From contig NW_023600993.1 of assembly GCF_014898055.3 (NCBI RefSeq), positions 17,264,850-17,328,849 of the forward strand: a DNA stretch of 64,000 nucleotides. The letters are read 5' to 3'. The notes beneath the pieces are model-generated. The model worked only from the letters and a program-made list of their open reading frames with translations, ran no database searches and was not told where the DNA came from. Shown here piece by piece: positions 47,560 through 59,000 of this stretch (within the stretch, counting starts at the first letter, position 1; the number at the start of each line of letters is the position of its first letter). The position numbers were made by a program, and so were the translations under genes. This DNA is from Talpa occidentalis. Taxonomy: Eukaryota; Chordata; Mammalia; Eulipotyphla; Talpidae.

Positions 47560-47890
47560 CAGGTAGACCATGTAATCATTGCAGGAAGTTTGGTTGTTAC
47601 TCTAGATTGAGAAGCCATTGGTGGTTTTAAGAAGAGGAAAAACATACCATAACCTACATTTTAAAGGATCATTCAGACTGTTATGTGGGGGGCTGGGGAT
47701 TAAGGGAAGTAGAAGAATGAGAGATGATGGTGGTTTGGACCAGGCTATTAGCTATGGGAGAAAAGAGGAAGGAAATGGACACTTACAGGATATATTTTTG
47801 AGGGCAGAGTCAACAGAATTTGGTGATGAATTTGGTGAAGTGTGTAAGACAAAAAGAAGGGTCAAGGTCAGGGAAGGTCTGTAGAAACTG
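47560..47890 (-). mobile_element. L2 3' region, antisense
   Basis: GAAGCCATTGGTGGTTTTAAG, AAAGGATCATTCAGACTG and GAGATGATGGTGGTTTGGACC are well-kept complement blocks of the L2 3' region. An open frame at 47618-47884 is a by-product. Confidence 0.75.
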
Positions 47891-47914
47891 AGGTTTTCTT
47901 CCTGTACTCAATGT

Positions 47915-47965
47915 TATAACCCAACCTCCTAGACTGTGCCTAGTACTCAATAAATATTCCTTGAA
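47915..47965 (+). mobile_element. L2 3'-end fragment
   Basis: CCTAGTACTCAATAAATATTCCTTGAATCAG is the conserved L2 3' terminus on the + strand. Confidence 0.7.
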
Positions 47966-47969
47966 TCAG

Positions 47970-48594
47970 CGAAAAAGGTAACTGACTTGTATTATGGCCT
48001 TCTTAAAATTAGTTAATAGCACATAATAGAACACCAACTACTGCAGTGACTATATTCTCAGCATTCATACTATGAACTACATTCTCAGCATTCACACTAT
48101 CCCTCTAATCCTTTCATAAAGTTGCAAGTTGACATTGTTCCATCACTGGGCCCTAACTGCCAATGACTAGGACTAAAACACAACTTTGATACTTCCTGTA
48201 AAAGAAAAGCACTTTGTTATAAAATATTCATGGAAAAGCCAATAGGATATACACCTAAGGGTATATGAATAGTTTATTTGTAGAAAAGTAGAGACCGAGG
48301 AAATGGGGATTGTCATCTATCTTCACGAAATAGTTGCAAAACACATTGAAACAATCAGTAAAATGAAAATATTAATATATAAAGGTTTCATTTTGTAGAC
48401 TACCTTAACGCAGACATTAAGGCAGTCTGTGAAATGCTCTATTTTGGCCATATTCTAAAATATTAAAAAGCAAATATGATGCATTTGGTATCTTTTCCTG
48501 CTAATATATTGTACCATGTGAGTGATAGATGTCTATTTAAGTGATAGTCCCAGGATATGCTAATTTCAAATCCTTCACCATGTATTTTAAGTTT
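47970..48594. other. Intergenic, nothing recognised
   Basis: A short local duplication (ATTCTCAGCATTCA.ACTAT) is at 48053-48100. Otherwise nothing recognised. Confidence 0.45.
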
Positions 48595-48895
48595 AATAAT
48601 AACAGGGCCGGGCCTCCCTGGTGGCGCAGGGGTTAACACGCAGCCTATGGAGCAATCTGCAGCCTCTGCAGCCTCTACAGCATGAGTTCGGTTCCTGCCC
48701 ACCAGGGAGAAACCCACATGGTGGGACAGACTTCTCCTCTCTCACCTGCTGCTCTCCTCAGCAGTGTACTTCTTCGGTCTGTCTGCCTGTTCTGTTACCT
48801 GCTCTGTCTCTGGTGAATCCTCTCACCCCCCACATCTCTGGCCTGTACCCCAATTCTTCTATAAAAATAAATAAATCTTTAAAAAATAATAACAG
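48595..48895 (+). mobile_element. tRNA-derived SINE, type A, with TSD
   Basis: The element at 48606-48884 is flanked by AATAATAACAG at 48595-48605 and 48885-48895, an exact 11-bp match. Head GGGCCTCCCTGGTGGCGCAGGGGTTAA, B box GAGTTCGGTTCC, a small GCAGCCTCT duplication in the head, and tail AAATAAATAAATCTTTAAAA. Confidence 0.93.
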
Positions 48896-48899
48896 AACC

Positions 48900-49665
48900 T
48901 GTTGATATCCCTGATCCATAAAGGTAATATTCAAGAATCCACCACTTTCTTTTGCACAACTGTGATTTAGGAAGGCTACAAATCAATCCATGCTTTGGAA
49001 TTTTCAGGGATGTTGTAGTTAAATCTTGAGGAAGGCATCTGACAAAAGAATTTTCAATTCTAGACATACATACAGATCTTGCTGCTTCCATCAGGTAGGA
49101 TCTTCCTTGTACAATTTCTTTAGGCTTCCTAAATAGCTTTGGACATCGCAGGATTGTTTTTGGCTCTGTCTGAACAAGACACTCCACTTTCAGTGACAGC
49201 TCCAGAGTCTCTACACTGGGGAGATATCAGAGCAGCAAGAGCATCAGTTTGGAAGAGGCTAAGGTAGAAGAGAAGGTGGGGGACACTGTGAAAGCCGAGT
49301 TTGCATATCATAGGTTAATGTATTCTAATTATTATTTAAGGTGAAGATTACAGGGAACCTCTCATTCCCTTGCGTCTCCCACAGAATGTCCTGGTTCCCA
49401 CACCCTTCAACTGGGCAGTAAGGTACCTACTGTCTCCCCAAACTTTCTCCACAACATCTACAGTTCAGTGGCCTGGAGCTGCAGGTTTCCAGTGCGCACT
49501 CTGGGCCTTGGAGAGCTAAAAGGCCAAAGGACCTGGGCGTTGCGGAGTCAGGTGAAAAGTCAGGCTCCAAGTGGGCGAACTTTCTAGGCCAATGAGAAGT
49601 TTCCCCATCTTGGGTGCATGTGGGCACCACGTTCTGGTGAGTGTGCCAAAAGGGTCAGCACCAGC
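48900..49665. other. Upstream flank of the CpG island
   Basis: Transition to GC-rich sequence with no gene seen. A divergent non-coding transcript from the island would start here on the minus strand, but nothing in the sequence proves one. Confidence 0.4.
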
Positions 49666-50056
49666 AACTCCTCGCGAAAGCTAAGCGGCAAGTGTGACGC
49701 TTAGGGGTGCAGCGGCCGGGGGCAGAACGCCCCCCCTCAGCGTGGTCCTGAGGCCACTCGCCCCCCCCCCCGCACCCCCCCAGCCAGCGTTTCCCTTTAA
49801 TGCGCGTGCCCGTCAAGGTCCCCGCGTCCCCTCCCTCAGGCCGCCCCATCAGCCTCCGTTTCCCTCACCTCTCCCCGTCCCCGCCGTCCTTTTTCCGCGG
49901 GACGCCCCCGGCCCCCCCCCCCGTGCCAGCCCGTGAAACTCGTTTGCCACTTTACTTTTCCGCGCGGCCTCGCGGCCCCTCAGCCGGCCGGCGGGGCGGC
50001 CGGCCCGGGCGCGCGCCCGCCCCCGCCCCCTCGCGGCCGCGCGCGCGCGGGGAGGG

Positions 50057-50090
50057 GGAGGAGGAGGAGGAGGAGGAGGAGGAGGAGGGG
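50057..50090 (+). repeat. (GGA)n tract in the promoter
   Basis: About ten GGA units directly upstream of the GC boxes. It could adopt G-quadruplex or R-loop structures. Confidence 0.95.
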
Positions 50091-50149
50091 CGGGGCGGGT
50101 GGGGGCGGGGGGCCGGAGGCGCGCGGCGCGGCGCGGCGCGGCCGACGTG

Positions 50150-50346
50150 GGGCTCGCGCTCTCGCGGTCTCTCCGGCGGGCGCGCGCTCTCGCGGGCGCG
50201 CGCGCGGACGGCCGGGCGGCGGCGGAGCCTGTCGGAGGCGGCGGCTTCACTTTCCAAGACTCAGGGGCGGCCACAGCGGCAGCCGCGGGCAGCAGCCTCG
50301 GGAGCCGGAGCCGGAACGGCCGGGGGCGGCGGCGGCCGCGCTGAGG
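50150..50346 (+). other. UBE2E2: UBE2E2 exon 1, 5' UTR (start approximate)
   Basis: Non-coding first exon. The right boundary is a strong donor, GAGG|GTGAGTCC, at 50346/50347. The left boundary cannot be fixed from sequence and 50150 is a rough estimate downstream of the GC boxes. The exon joins to the acceptor at 55836/55837. No ATG in frame with the protein lies in it as far as the joined reading can be followed, and translation is expected from the ATG in exon 2. Alternative first exons within the island are possible. Confidence 0.65.
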
Positions 50347-51176
50347 GTGAGTCCGGGCGGGCGCGACGCGGCGGGGACAGGCGGAGCCGGGCAGCCCGGC
50401 GCGTGGTGCGTGGGTCCGGCTCTGGGGGGCTGGACGGTCTGCGAGGACACCCCGTCCCCGGGGCCTCCCCAACTCCCCTCCCCCCGCACCCCGCGCCTTC
50501 GCCGCCCCCTCTCCCCGGGGCTGGGGCTCGAGCCCGCGACCTGTGCTGACGCCCCTCCCTCAGGTAATCGCCCGGCCGGGCCGCGCCGCGCCGCGCCGGT
50601 GCCCACCCCCTCCCCCCACCCCCACAGCCCCCTCAGCCCCCCCAGCCGCGGGCAACCCCCCTCGCGCGCCCCCTCCGCCCCCCCCGCCCCCTCCGCCCCC
50701 CTCCGCCCCCCTCCGCCCCCCTTCGCCGCAGGTCTCAGCTCGCACCGTTTGCGCCCTAGTTTCCTCCCTCCGACTCCCCGGAGTGCCCCATTCCCGGCGC
50801 CCCCCTCCCGCGAGCCTCCTGCCCCGGTTTCTCGCCCTTTCCACCCCTCCCCCTCCCTTCCAGCCACCCCCTCCTGCCTCTTCCTTCCCTGCCCATCTTG
50901 TCCCCTCTTCCGTTCTCAGTTCCCCATCCCTCGCCACCCTCCCGGCCCCTTCTTGCCTCTCCCAGCCGCATCCTGGAACTAAGTCTTTGCAAAAGTACAG
51001 GATAAATGTCACTGTGGAAAGTGCCCGGCTTGATCTTTTGCTATTTTCCCTAATTGCATAATTGCTGCACATGGTGTCTCTCCTGGCGAGCGCCGGGGCT
51101 GGCTCCCCTCCCGCCGCGCGGCACCCCGTGGCCCGCCTGGAGAAGACCTTGTGGGGTGTGTTTGGGTGCGCCCCGG

Positions 51177-51264
51177 GGTGTGTGTGGTTGTGTGTGGTTG
51201 TGTGTGGTTGTGTGTGTGGTTGTGTGGTTGTGTGTGTGGTTGTGTGTGTGTGCGTGCGCGCGGG
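51177..51264 (+). repeat. TGTGTGGTTG-type simple repeat
   Basis: Degenerate decamer/octamer repeats (TGTGTGGTTG) grade into TGTGTGCGTGCGCGCG, an alternating purine-pyrimidine stretch able to form Z-DNA. Confidence 0.92.
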
Positions 51265-54200
51265 GGGTGGGGGGAGTTGTCCTGGTCTTTTGTGAAGCCT
51301 TGCGCTTGTCACTGTTTGGAGCCGAAACCCATTTTTCTCCGGTGTCTGCAGCCTCCTCCACTGGCCTGGTTGGAAACTGGATTCCCTCTCACGCGTCCCC
51401 CGAATCCCCTCCTCTCTCGCTTCTCTCATAATGTTTTGAGCCTTTTGCCCTTTACCATTTCTAATGAAGATAAAGCGTAGCTTCTCATGGCTAACCCCTC
51501 CCCACCCCCCCACCCCATGACCAGCCAGAAATGTCCAATCCATCTTCCCTTAAGGAAATTAAGGCCGCTTTAGGAAGACATCATCTTGTACTCGGTGGCT
51601 GTTAGACCTATTTGCATGTTTTCAAGATTCATCGTTTTGTATTGTGTGTGGGAAGTCTACGCAAATGTTTTTATTTGAAAATACAGAAGGAAGTACTAGG
51701 GTTGACTTTAAGGTGATTTTGCTCTTCAGAAAGGTTTTAAGCTCTTCTTAGTTTTTTTTTTTTTTAATCGCAGATTCTTTGAAGTGTGTGATTTTTGAAT
51801 ATGTGGTAATTCAGTTTGAACCTTGGGAATCTGAATATGTGTGTTTACTTGACAGTTTGGTTGCGCCTTGGCTCCTCAGAGTTTTGCATGTGGGCAGATG
51901 CTGATGAGGAAGTGTGTTCATTTAATGTTATGCCCCAGTCAGTCTTTCCCAGGACTTAACCACCTTTTTCTGGAAAACCGGCTGTTCCACTGTTCTTTCA
52001 TGGATAAATACCTTTGCAGTAAAGTTAAAAACTGAATATTGCTATCAGTTGTGCATATAATATAAATTATCCTACGATTTACAAAAGTTCAGAAATGTGA
52101 GTAGAAAGACAAATAGCGAGAAAGCACATGACAGAATGAAGCGTTTTTCTGATGTATCACCTCAAATGAACACTTGCTTGTTCAGTTTTATACTACATGA
52201 GATAGTTATTTAAGGCTTATCTGGACAGTAGTCCGGATATGCAGAGTAGTTATAGTTGCTTTAATGTTATCAGTAATATTAATAGCAATATCATTTGTTT
52301 TTATGGAACATGTGAATTTCATTTACTCTAGGTTGCTAATTTCCAGGACTGTAATTTACAAAAGAGTACATAACTAATACATTAAACAATTTCTGTGTCG
52401 AAGACGGTACCTAAAATCTTCATTTATACATATTTGGGGAAAAAAATTTCTTTACTATTTTATGTTTAGAAACCAAGTTTGCATCCAAAGTAAAAATAGA
52501 AGTTAAGATATCTTTGAAACTATCATTGCAGAGTAGCTCTGTTTATAACCCTGAGATTTATCTTCCTTCTAAATGAGATAGCTCGGTCAGATTAATTATT
52601 GATGAATTAATCTCAAAGATAATTTTAAAATGCTGATTTAGAAGATAACATTTAAACCATTTTATATCTGAAATTTCTATTCATTTGTACTTTAGATATA
52701 TAAAACACAAATTTTATACTCACAACTAATTAAAATGTCGTACAGACTACTTTTTCATAAATACTAGTTCCTTCCTGAATGGTGCAATAAACTTCCCCCT
52801 AACTTTTTCTGAATCAGATTCAAGAAACAAAACCAGCAGAAATTTCCCTTCTAATATTTGAAAAAGATAAATGAAAACTTAGTTTCTCAAAGTTTTTATA
52901 ATGGATGGCTATTAGTGGCCTCATAAAATTTTGTCATCTGTAGGTTAATATTTTGGGCACAATAAAATATTTTAGGGCATTTATGTAAATAAATTACTGT
53001 GAAGGTATAGAAATTATACTTCTATTTGGTTATTTTTAATAGTATTTTTACTAGTTCTCAGATCAGACTGATTTTAATCTTCTGATATCCTGGAGCTGGT
53101 TATGAAATTTGGATTTCATATTACATCATGACATCATTGAGTAGTATCTTAGTATTTACACTCACAGCATTATCAGATAGTATATAAATTCACATAAATA
53201 AAAATATTAAGAAGAAAGTGTGGCTTTATATCTAATGTATATACAACTGTAACTTTTAGCATAGCTTATTAAGCTAAGCTCCAGTAAAAGAGAATTTTAT
53301 TTCCTTAAGGTTTCCCTATATTTGTTATATACTGTGTTACTTCTGGTTTAAGATGTAAAAAATGACTTCTTGCACAGTTCAATTTCTTAAAATATTACTG
53401 TTGGCATTTTACTATATCTGAGGGCCTTTCTTTGAGAATTGCCATTTTTACTCCCATGCACATCTGCTTTATCTAACATGCTCTTATGTCCATACTCAAA
53501 AGGTTTACACTTCTGAAAAATGTAAGCTGAAAAAATAATGTTAAATCCAAGGATGAGAAAGTGAAATAAATGTAAAAAAGAAACCAAGGAATATGTTAGA
53601 GCTAGGTATGAAATACACTGATATAAAATTTCAGTGTTCTATTAAGTCACTTTAGTGCTCATAAAAGATGTCACAGCTGTGGAGACTGATGCTCTCCACT
53701 TACAGAGTAGGTGGAAAAGCAGTCACATTTTGCTGTTAGTTTTGTTTCAGAGCTGTAGGGGGAGACCTGCTTTTGTCTGTCATGGGCATGGTGTTGGGGT
53801 TCAGAAGGTGTTGCTAGTGTGTGTGTGGGCGGGTATCTATTGAAGGCATTCAGTATTTTGTATTGATTCTCTCTGCTTCCTTGATTCTTCCATGTTCTTG
53901 AAGTACTTTTGGTTTGTCTTACCATAAAACTTTCAACCCATTCATTATAGGTCTATGATGAATTTTCATCAGTATCAACTAGCTATACATTTAGAATAAT
54001 TATAGTAATAAAAATCATTGTTTCATTTGAGGTATCTTTCTTTATATAAGTCTTAATTTGATTGAGTGATATAGTCTTTTTTTAAAAGAAATTTTTTCCA
54101 TTTAGATCTGATCTTTATAGATCTATTTTGTGTTGTTGCTTCTTAAATAAAAGTTTTCTTTTGTTTTGTTTTTAAATAGGTGCCTCAGAAGGTAGCTACA

Positions 54201-54789
54201 GGTGCTCAAGGTAGTTATTAGGTGACAGTAACATAGTGAGCACAGGGCCCTTTTAGTGTCTAGACATCTGTTTTGTCAGTTTGGTTTTTGGATTTGTCGG
54301 TACACTATAAGCTAGTTGGGTCATAAGGGTTGTGAACATAGTATTCAAATTCAGAGATTGATGCTAGAGTGACAGTTGAAAGGAGATACCTTTTCACTTG
54401 CTGGGATTTTTTGTCTGCTATCTAAGTTATAATAGGTACCAGTGTATCAAGGTATTGAGGAAATTGAGTTGGTAATCAGAGCTACTTGGGGAGCATGAGC
54501 TCAGAGCAAAGGGAATTTGAAAGCCTGGAGGGATGGTTCATCCAGACTGGGGAAGAAAAAATCTTTCAGTATCTCAATACAATTGCCATCTCTTGTGAAA
54601 CATGGCTGCTTGGTATATTGCTGGTTCAGTGCTGGCACTATTATATGGTTCAGATTTTATTTAGAATCTCACAGGCTTCTGTGTTCGGTTCTGGCAAAGG
54701 TAACTTAAAACAGGACTCATTTAGAGGGATTTAACCTAACCCAGTGCTGAGGATGTATTATTGACTATAAATGCAAGAGTGTCTCCCAT

Positions 54790-54890
54790 TTTTCTGTTCC
54801 TGTGGCAATTTTTACTAACCTCTGTTATAGCACTTAGCATGTTTGCTTATCCACTAGACTGAATTTCTTGCGCCTGCCTAGACAGAGTGG
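54790..54890 (+). mobile_element. Possible L2 3' fragment
   Basis: CTATTATAGCACTTAGC-like text with CCACTAGACTGAATTTCTTGCGCC resembles the L2 3' region. Weak. Confidence 0.45.
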
Positions 54891-54924
54891 GTGGAAAATA
54901 AGCCCTCACTTTTATTTTGTTTTT

Positions 54925-55650
54925 GATAACTTGATTGAGATGTAATTCACATACTCTAAAATCCAGGCTTTTAAAATGTACAACCTGGGCCTCCCTGGTG
55001 GCACAAGGGGTTAAGTCTCAGCACTATGAAGCTATCCACTGCCGCCACAGCAAGGATCCCCTGCCAGGGAGCTGACCCACATGGCTCAGCAGACCTTTCC
55101 TGTCTCGCCTGCTGCTCCCCTCAGCAGTGTATTTCAGTCAGTCTGCCTGTTCTGTTCCCCACTCTGTCTCTGGTGAATCCTCTCAACCCCCACACCTCTA
55201 GCCTGTACCCAGTTCTTGTATGATTGATAAATAAATCAATCTTTAAAATGTATATCTTAGTGGTTTATAGAATGTTTAGAGTTGTGTAACATCATTGTTG
55301 TCTAGTTTAAGAAAATTTTCATCACCACAAAAGGAAACTGCCTCTTAGCAGTCCCTTCCCATTCTTTCCTCACTTCTAGCTTTTTTGTCTTTGTGTATTA
55401 GCATCTTCTGGACAGTTCGTATAAATAGAATCGAATAGGGTATGTTCCTCTGTGACTAACTTCTTTCATGCTTTGAAATATTTCCGGAGTTCATCCATGT
55501 TGTAGCAGGTATATACTGTACTTTCTAGCATAGCCGAATGATATTCCCCAGTGTGGCTATACCGCATTTGCTTTGTCCATTATCAATTTGTGGACATTTA
55601 TGTTGTTTTCTCTTTTTTCCTCTAACGTTGCTATGAAAATTTTGTGTGTT
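54925..55650 (-). mobile_element. Old L1 3' region, antisense, in intron 1
   Basis: TGATAACTTGATTGAGATGTAATTCACATACTC at the left and CATGTTGTAGCAGGTATATACTGTAC, GTTGTTTTCTCTTTTTTCCTC at the right give the antisense L1M 3' pattern. A type A SINE splits it at about 54981-55242. Confidence 0.8.
54971..55252 (+). mobile_element. tRNA-derived SINE, type A, inside L1
   Basis: Flanked by TTAAAATGTA at 54971-54980 and 55243-55252. Head GGGCCTCCCTGGTGGCACAAGGGGTTAAG, hairpin CTGCTCCCCTCAGCAG, tail CTTGTATGATTGATAAATAAATCAATCTTTAAAA. The B-box region is partly deleted. Confidence 0.9.
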
Positions 55651-55808
55651 TTCATTTCTGTTAATACATTTTGAATAAATGAAAAGTTTTGGCAGCTCCC
55701 AAAGCTGTTAATGTAAATGAACAACTTACTCATTTTATGTTTAACCTTACATACTCCACTTTGAGGATGACTGTGTATTTCTGATACTGCAGTTCTTTTG
55801 ACAATTGA

Positions 55809-56069
<261 letters not shown>

Positions 56070-59000
56070 TAAGTTCTATCTTTTAGTTGCATTTAATCAT
56101 CTTTCTGGAATGTGGATCATGAAGTTTATGGATTTTTCTTCATTGCTCTTTTCTTTTACATGCTTTAATTGTAGGCAATCTGAATTATTTGATATTTAGG
56201 ATAGTTAAACAATGTGGCCGATTTGTAAATACATCTCTATAACGTTTATGTATTTGTTAGGTGAGCATATATGTATTTGTTAGGTGAGCATATTTGTTAG
56301 GAAAATGCATATAAAGGTGTGATAGTTTGCTTTCTGGTTACTTGACCATAAATACTTATTCGGTTAAATAACACAATAGAATAGAAATCTGTTGAAGTAG
56401 TTAATTGAATGATAGTGTTTGTAAAGTGAGAAATACTAGAGTTAGCAACAAATACATCATGTTTTCATTATATTAAGCAGTGGTTCAGTTTTATACAGAT
56501 TTTCTTTTTTCCTAGCAAATAGTTGTATCTGGAAGGTAGATATTTGCATGACTCTCTGTTACCACTCTCAGTAACATTGGTATGTCACTGAACTCAGCAG
56601 AGGAAATCTACTTTCATGTTATTGATATATTCTAGACTGTTAGAAAATAATTTAAAGGTAAATTACATTTAGTAGTCTTCCTTTTTGTGTGATTTTACAT
56701 TATTTTTTAAAATTTTGCTTAGTATCAAATAGGAAATACAAATATAAGTTGTCTGAAATGTTAGGCATGGTGGAATGCCTGCATGTTGAATGTTGGCTTT
56801 CTATTTTATTGGATAGTTTGTATGAGGGAATCTTCTTTCCCAAAGCTCAAGAGTCATTACTGTCTAGGAGACCTTGTTTCCATCTGGTGTAGTTAATCCA
56901 CCAGATTGGGATGAACCATCTGAGGCCCCTGGTGGCATATGACTCTAGGGAGAGATGTTGGAGTGATGGTGAGTTGTCAGCAACCCATTCTAAGGGACTA
57001 GGTTAATAAATTTCCCCCTCAAGAATATTTTGCTGATCCTTGACTCTGTTGAAGGAGTTGTGTGAAAATCAGATAGCTTCCTTCTTTAAAACTCTATGTT
57101 AAACCATGTTAGTGGGTGGGGAAAAGGGTTCATTTTGTTTTTGCTATCCCACTACAAGTCCAGGGGATCTCACCTGGCTGAATAGTCTGTTTCCTGGCCC
57201 CAATACAAAATGACCTGTTGCTGGGAAATGGGACTAGCATTAGGATGGATGAGAAAGGCAGGAATGGAGAAAATAGGACATTTTATTGAAAGGAAGTTGG
57301 GGGTAGGTAGCTAAGAGATGTTCCAGTACACATTGTGGCTCCATGTGAATAAGGAAACTCTAGTTCAGTCCTCAGCTTTTGTGGTAACGCTTTTCATGGG
57401 GCCTCTACAACTTGTCAGAAAAGGGAGAGAATGGACTGGCCAGATCTGTGGGGACTGAAGTCTGAACAGTGATTCTGTGTGGTGTGTGCTATGCTGTCCT
57501 ATGACTGACTGTTAGCATAGACTCCTGTCTGCCTTTGTGAGGCCTTGCATTTTCCTCCAGCTGGGAGCACAGTACCATAAAGTGCCTCAAATTCATCTTT
57601 CTTGAAATTCTGCTTATGAGAATGAACTGTACAATGTTCCCAAGTGAGAATTACATGAACTTTTCAAGTATGTGGGTCATGTTTTACTTGATCTCACTAC
57701 AGTTTGTATGAAGTATAGATTATATATTCAAACCTAGTTTTCCTGTTGACCCCTTTTTTTAATAGCAATAAAACCGAGTTTTGAGATTGTGTGTGGTGTA
57801 GATTTCAGGACAGTGCCTGTTTGGCATTTGATATAAATTGGTATTATTTGTTTGGTAGAAGTAGGAAGTATCTTTTGAGTTGCTTCCTAGCTGAAAGAAT
57901 CCCTCCATTGGCAAATTCATTCTGTGAATATGAACTTTTCAAATTGCGATTCAATTTGAATCCTCTAGGTCATCTCTGAGTGCTTTATGGGTAACTGGAG
58001 TCAATCATTTACTATCTCCTTTAAGTATAAAAGTGCTGATTCACTAATTTTTTAAAGTAAAAAGTTTAATTCTTCCCATTTCTGCTTAAGTTCTAAGAAC
58101 TGAGGAAATAATTGGGAATCATGAGGACAGGAACACATCTATTTTATTCACCATTATATCCATGTGTCTAGCATAGTCAGATCACAACATATGTTTTTGC
58201 TGTTTGCCTTAAAACCTTGAGTTTATTATGGTGATTGAATTTTCCATGGGTATTAGAATGTCAGTATTTCAGTATTCTGAAGTTTCAAAGGTCAAGGTAG
58301 TTTTAAAATAGAATTCTAACTTTATTATTTACTATTGATGCTGTAGTTGTATATATCTTATAGTTGCTCAAGTAAAGTGCTTTACACATATGTCTCAACT
58401 GTATGAAATATGCTGTAATTGTACAGTTAATAATTTGGTATAGAAATATATTTTTTTGAAAAAATGTCAGTTTTAGATATTTTAGAAAAGTGATATATGA
58501 CAGAAAACATTTACGCAAGTATTTTATTTAAACAATTATATAAATTCTGTCTTTTTAGAGTTAAGAGGAAGATTATAGTTAAAGCTTTGCATAATTGCTC
58601 ATCTTTGGCAAGAATTATTTCTTAAAAAATTGGCGTGCTCTCTTAACACATTCTGTTTTCATGACAATGTATTTTTCTCTTATTATATTTGCAAGTTTGC
58701 AGTTGGACTATATCTGTAAAGACAAATTTTGATGGTTTTATTAAATTGACTAGTTCAATAAAACATCGATTTTGAGTTCTTTATTGAATTTGCTATACTG
58801 CTTTCATGTATTGACGCATCTGTAAACCTGGATTTTAAATAACATTCTAAATTAACTTTGTTCAGAGTAGATATTGTGATTTTATTGGACATTAAATATA
58901 ATACTATTCCTGGAATGATATTTGTTTTTTTGTTTTGGTCAGGTTGAAAGGTTGATTCCAGTGTATTCCAATGTGAACTTTCATAATGTGGGCTCATCTC

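Larger units (their letters stand above)
49670..51150. promoter_or_regulatory. UBE2E2: CpG-island promoter of UBE2E2
   Basis: Dense CpG and GC content over about 1.5 kb contrasts sharply with the AT-rich flanks. No TATA box is visible near the proposed first exon. GC boxes (GGGGCGGGG types) cluster around 50088-50112, just upstream of it. The island also holds a (GGA)n tract at 50057-50090 and C-rich runs at 50610-50725. Such islands normally drive broad expression from dispersed start sites. Assignment to UBE2E2 rests on position upstream of its start-codon exon and on the donor site at 50347. Confidence 0.85.

Noticed and set aside
49800..51543. Long open frames on both strands across the CpG island (up to about 350 codons)
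   Set aside because: GC-rich DNA has few stop codons, the frames overlap on both strands, the predicted proteins are Pro/Arg/Gly/Ala-rich without domains, and the region is a promoter with a non-coding first exon.
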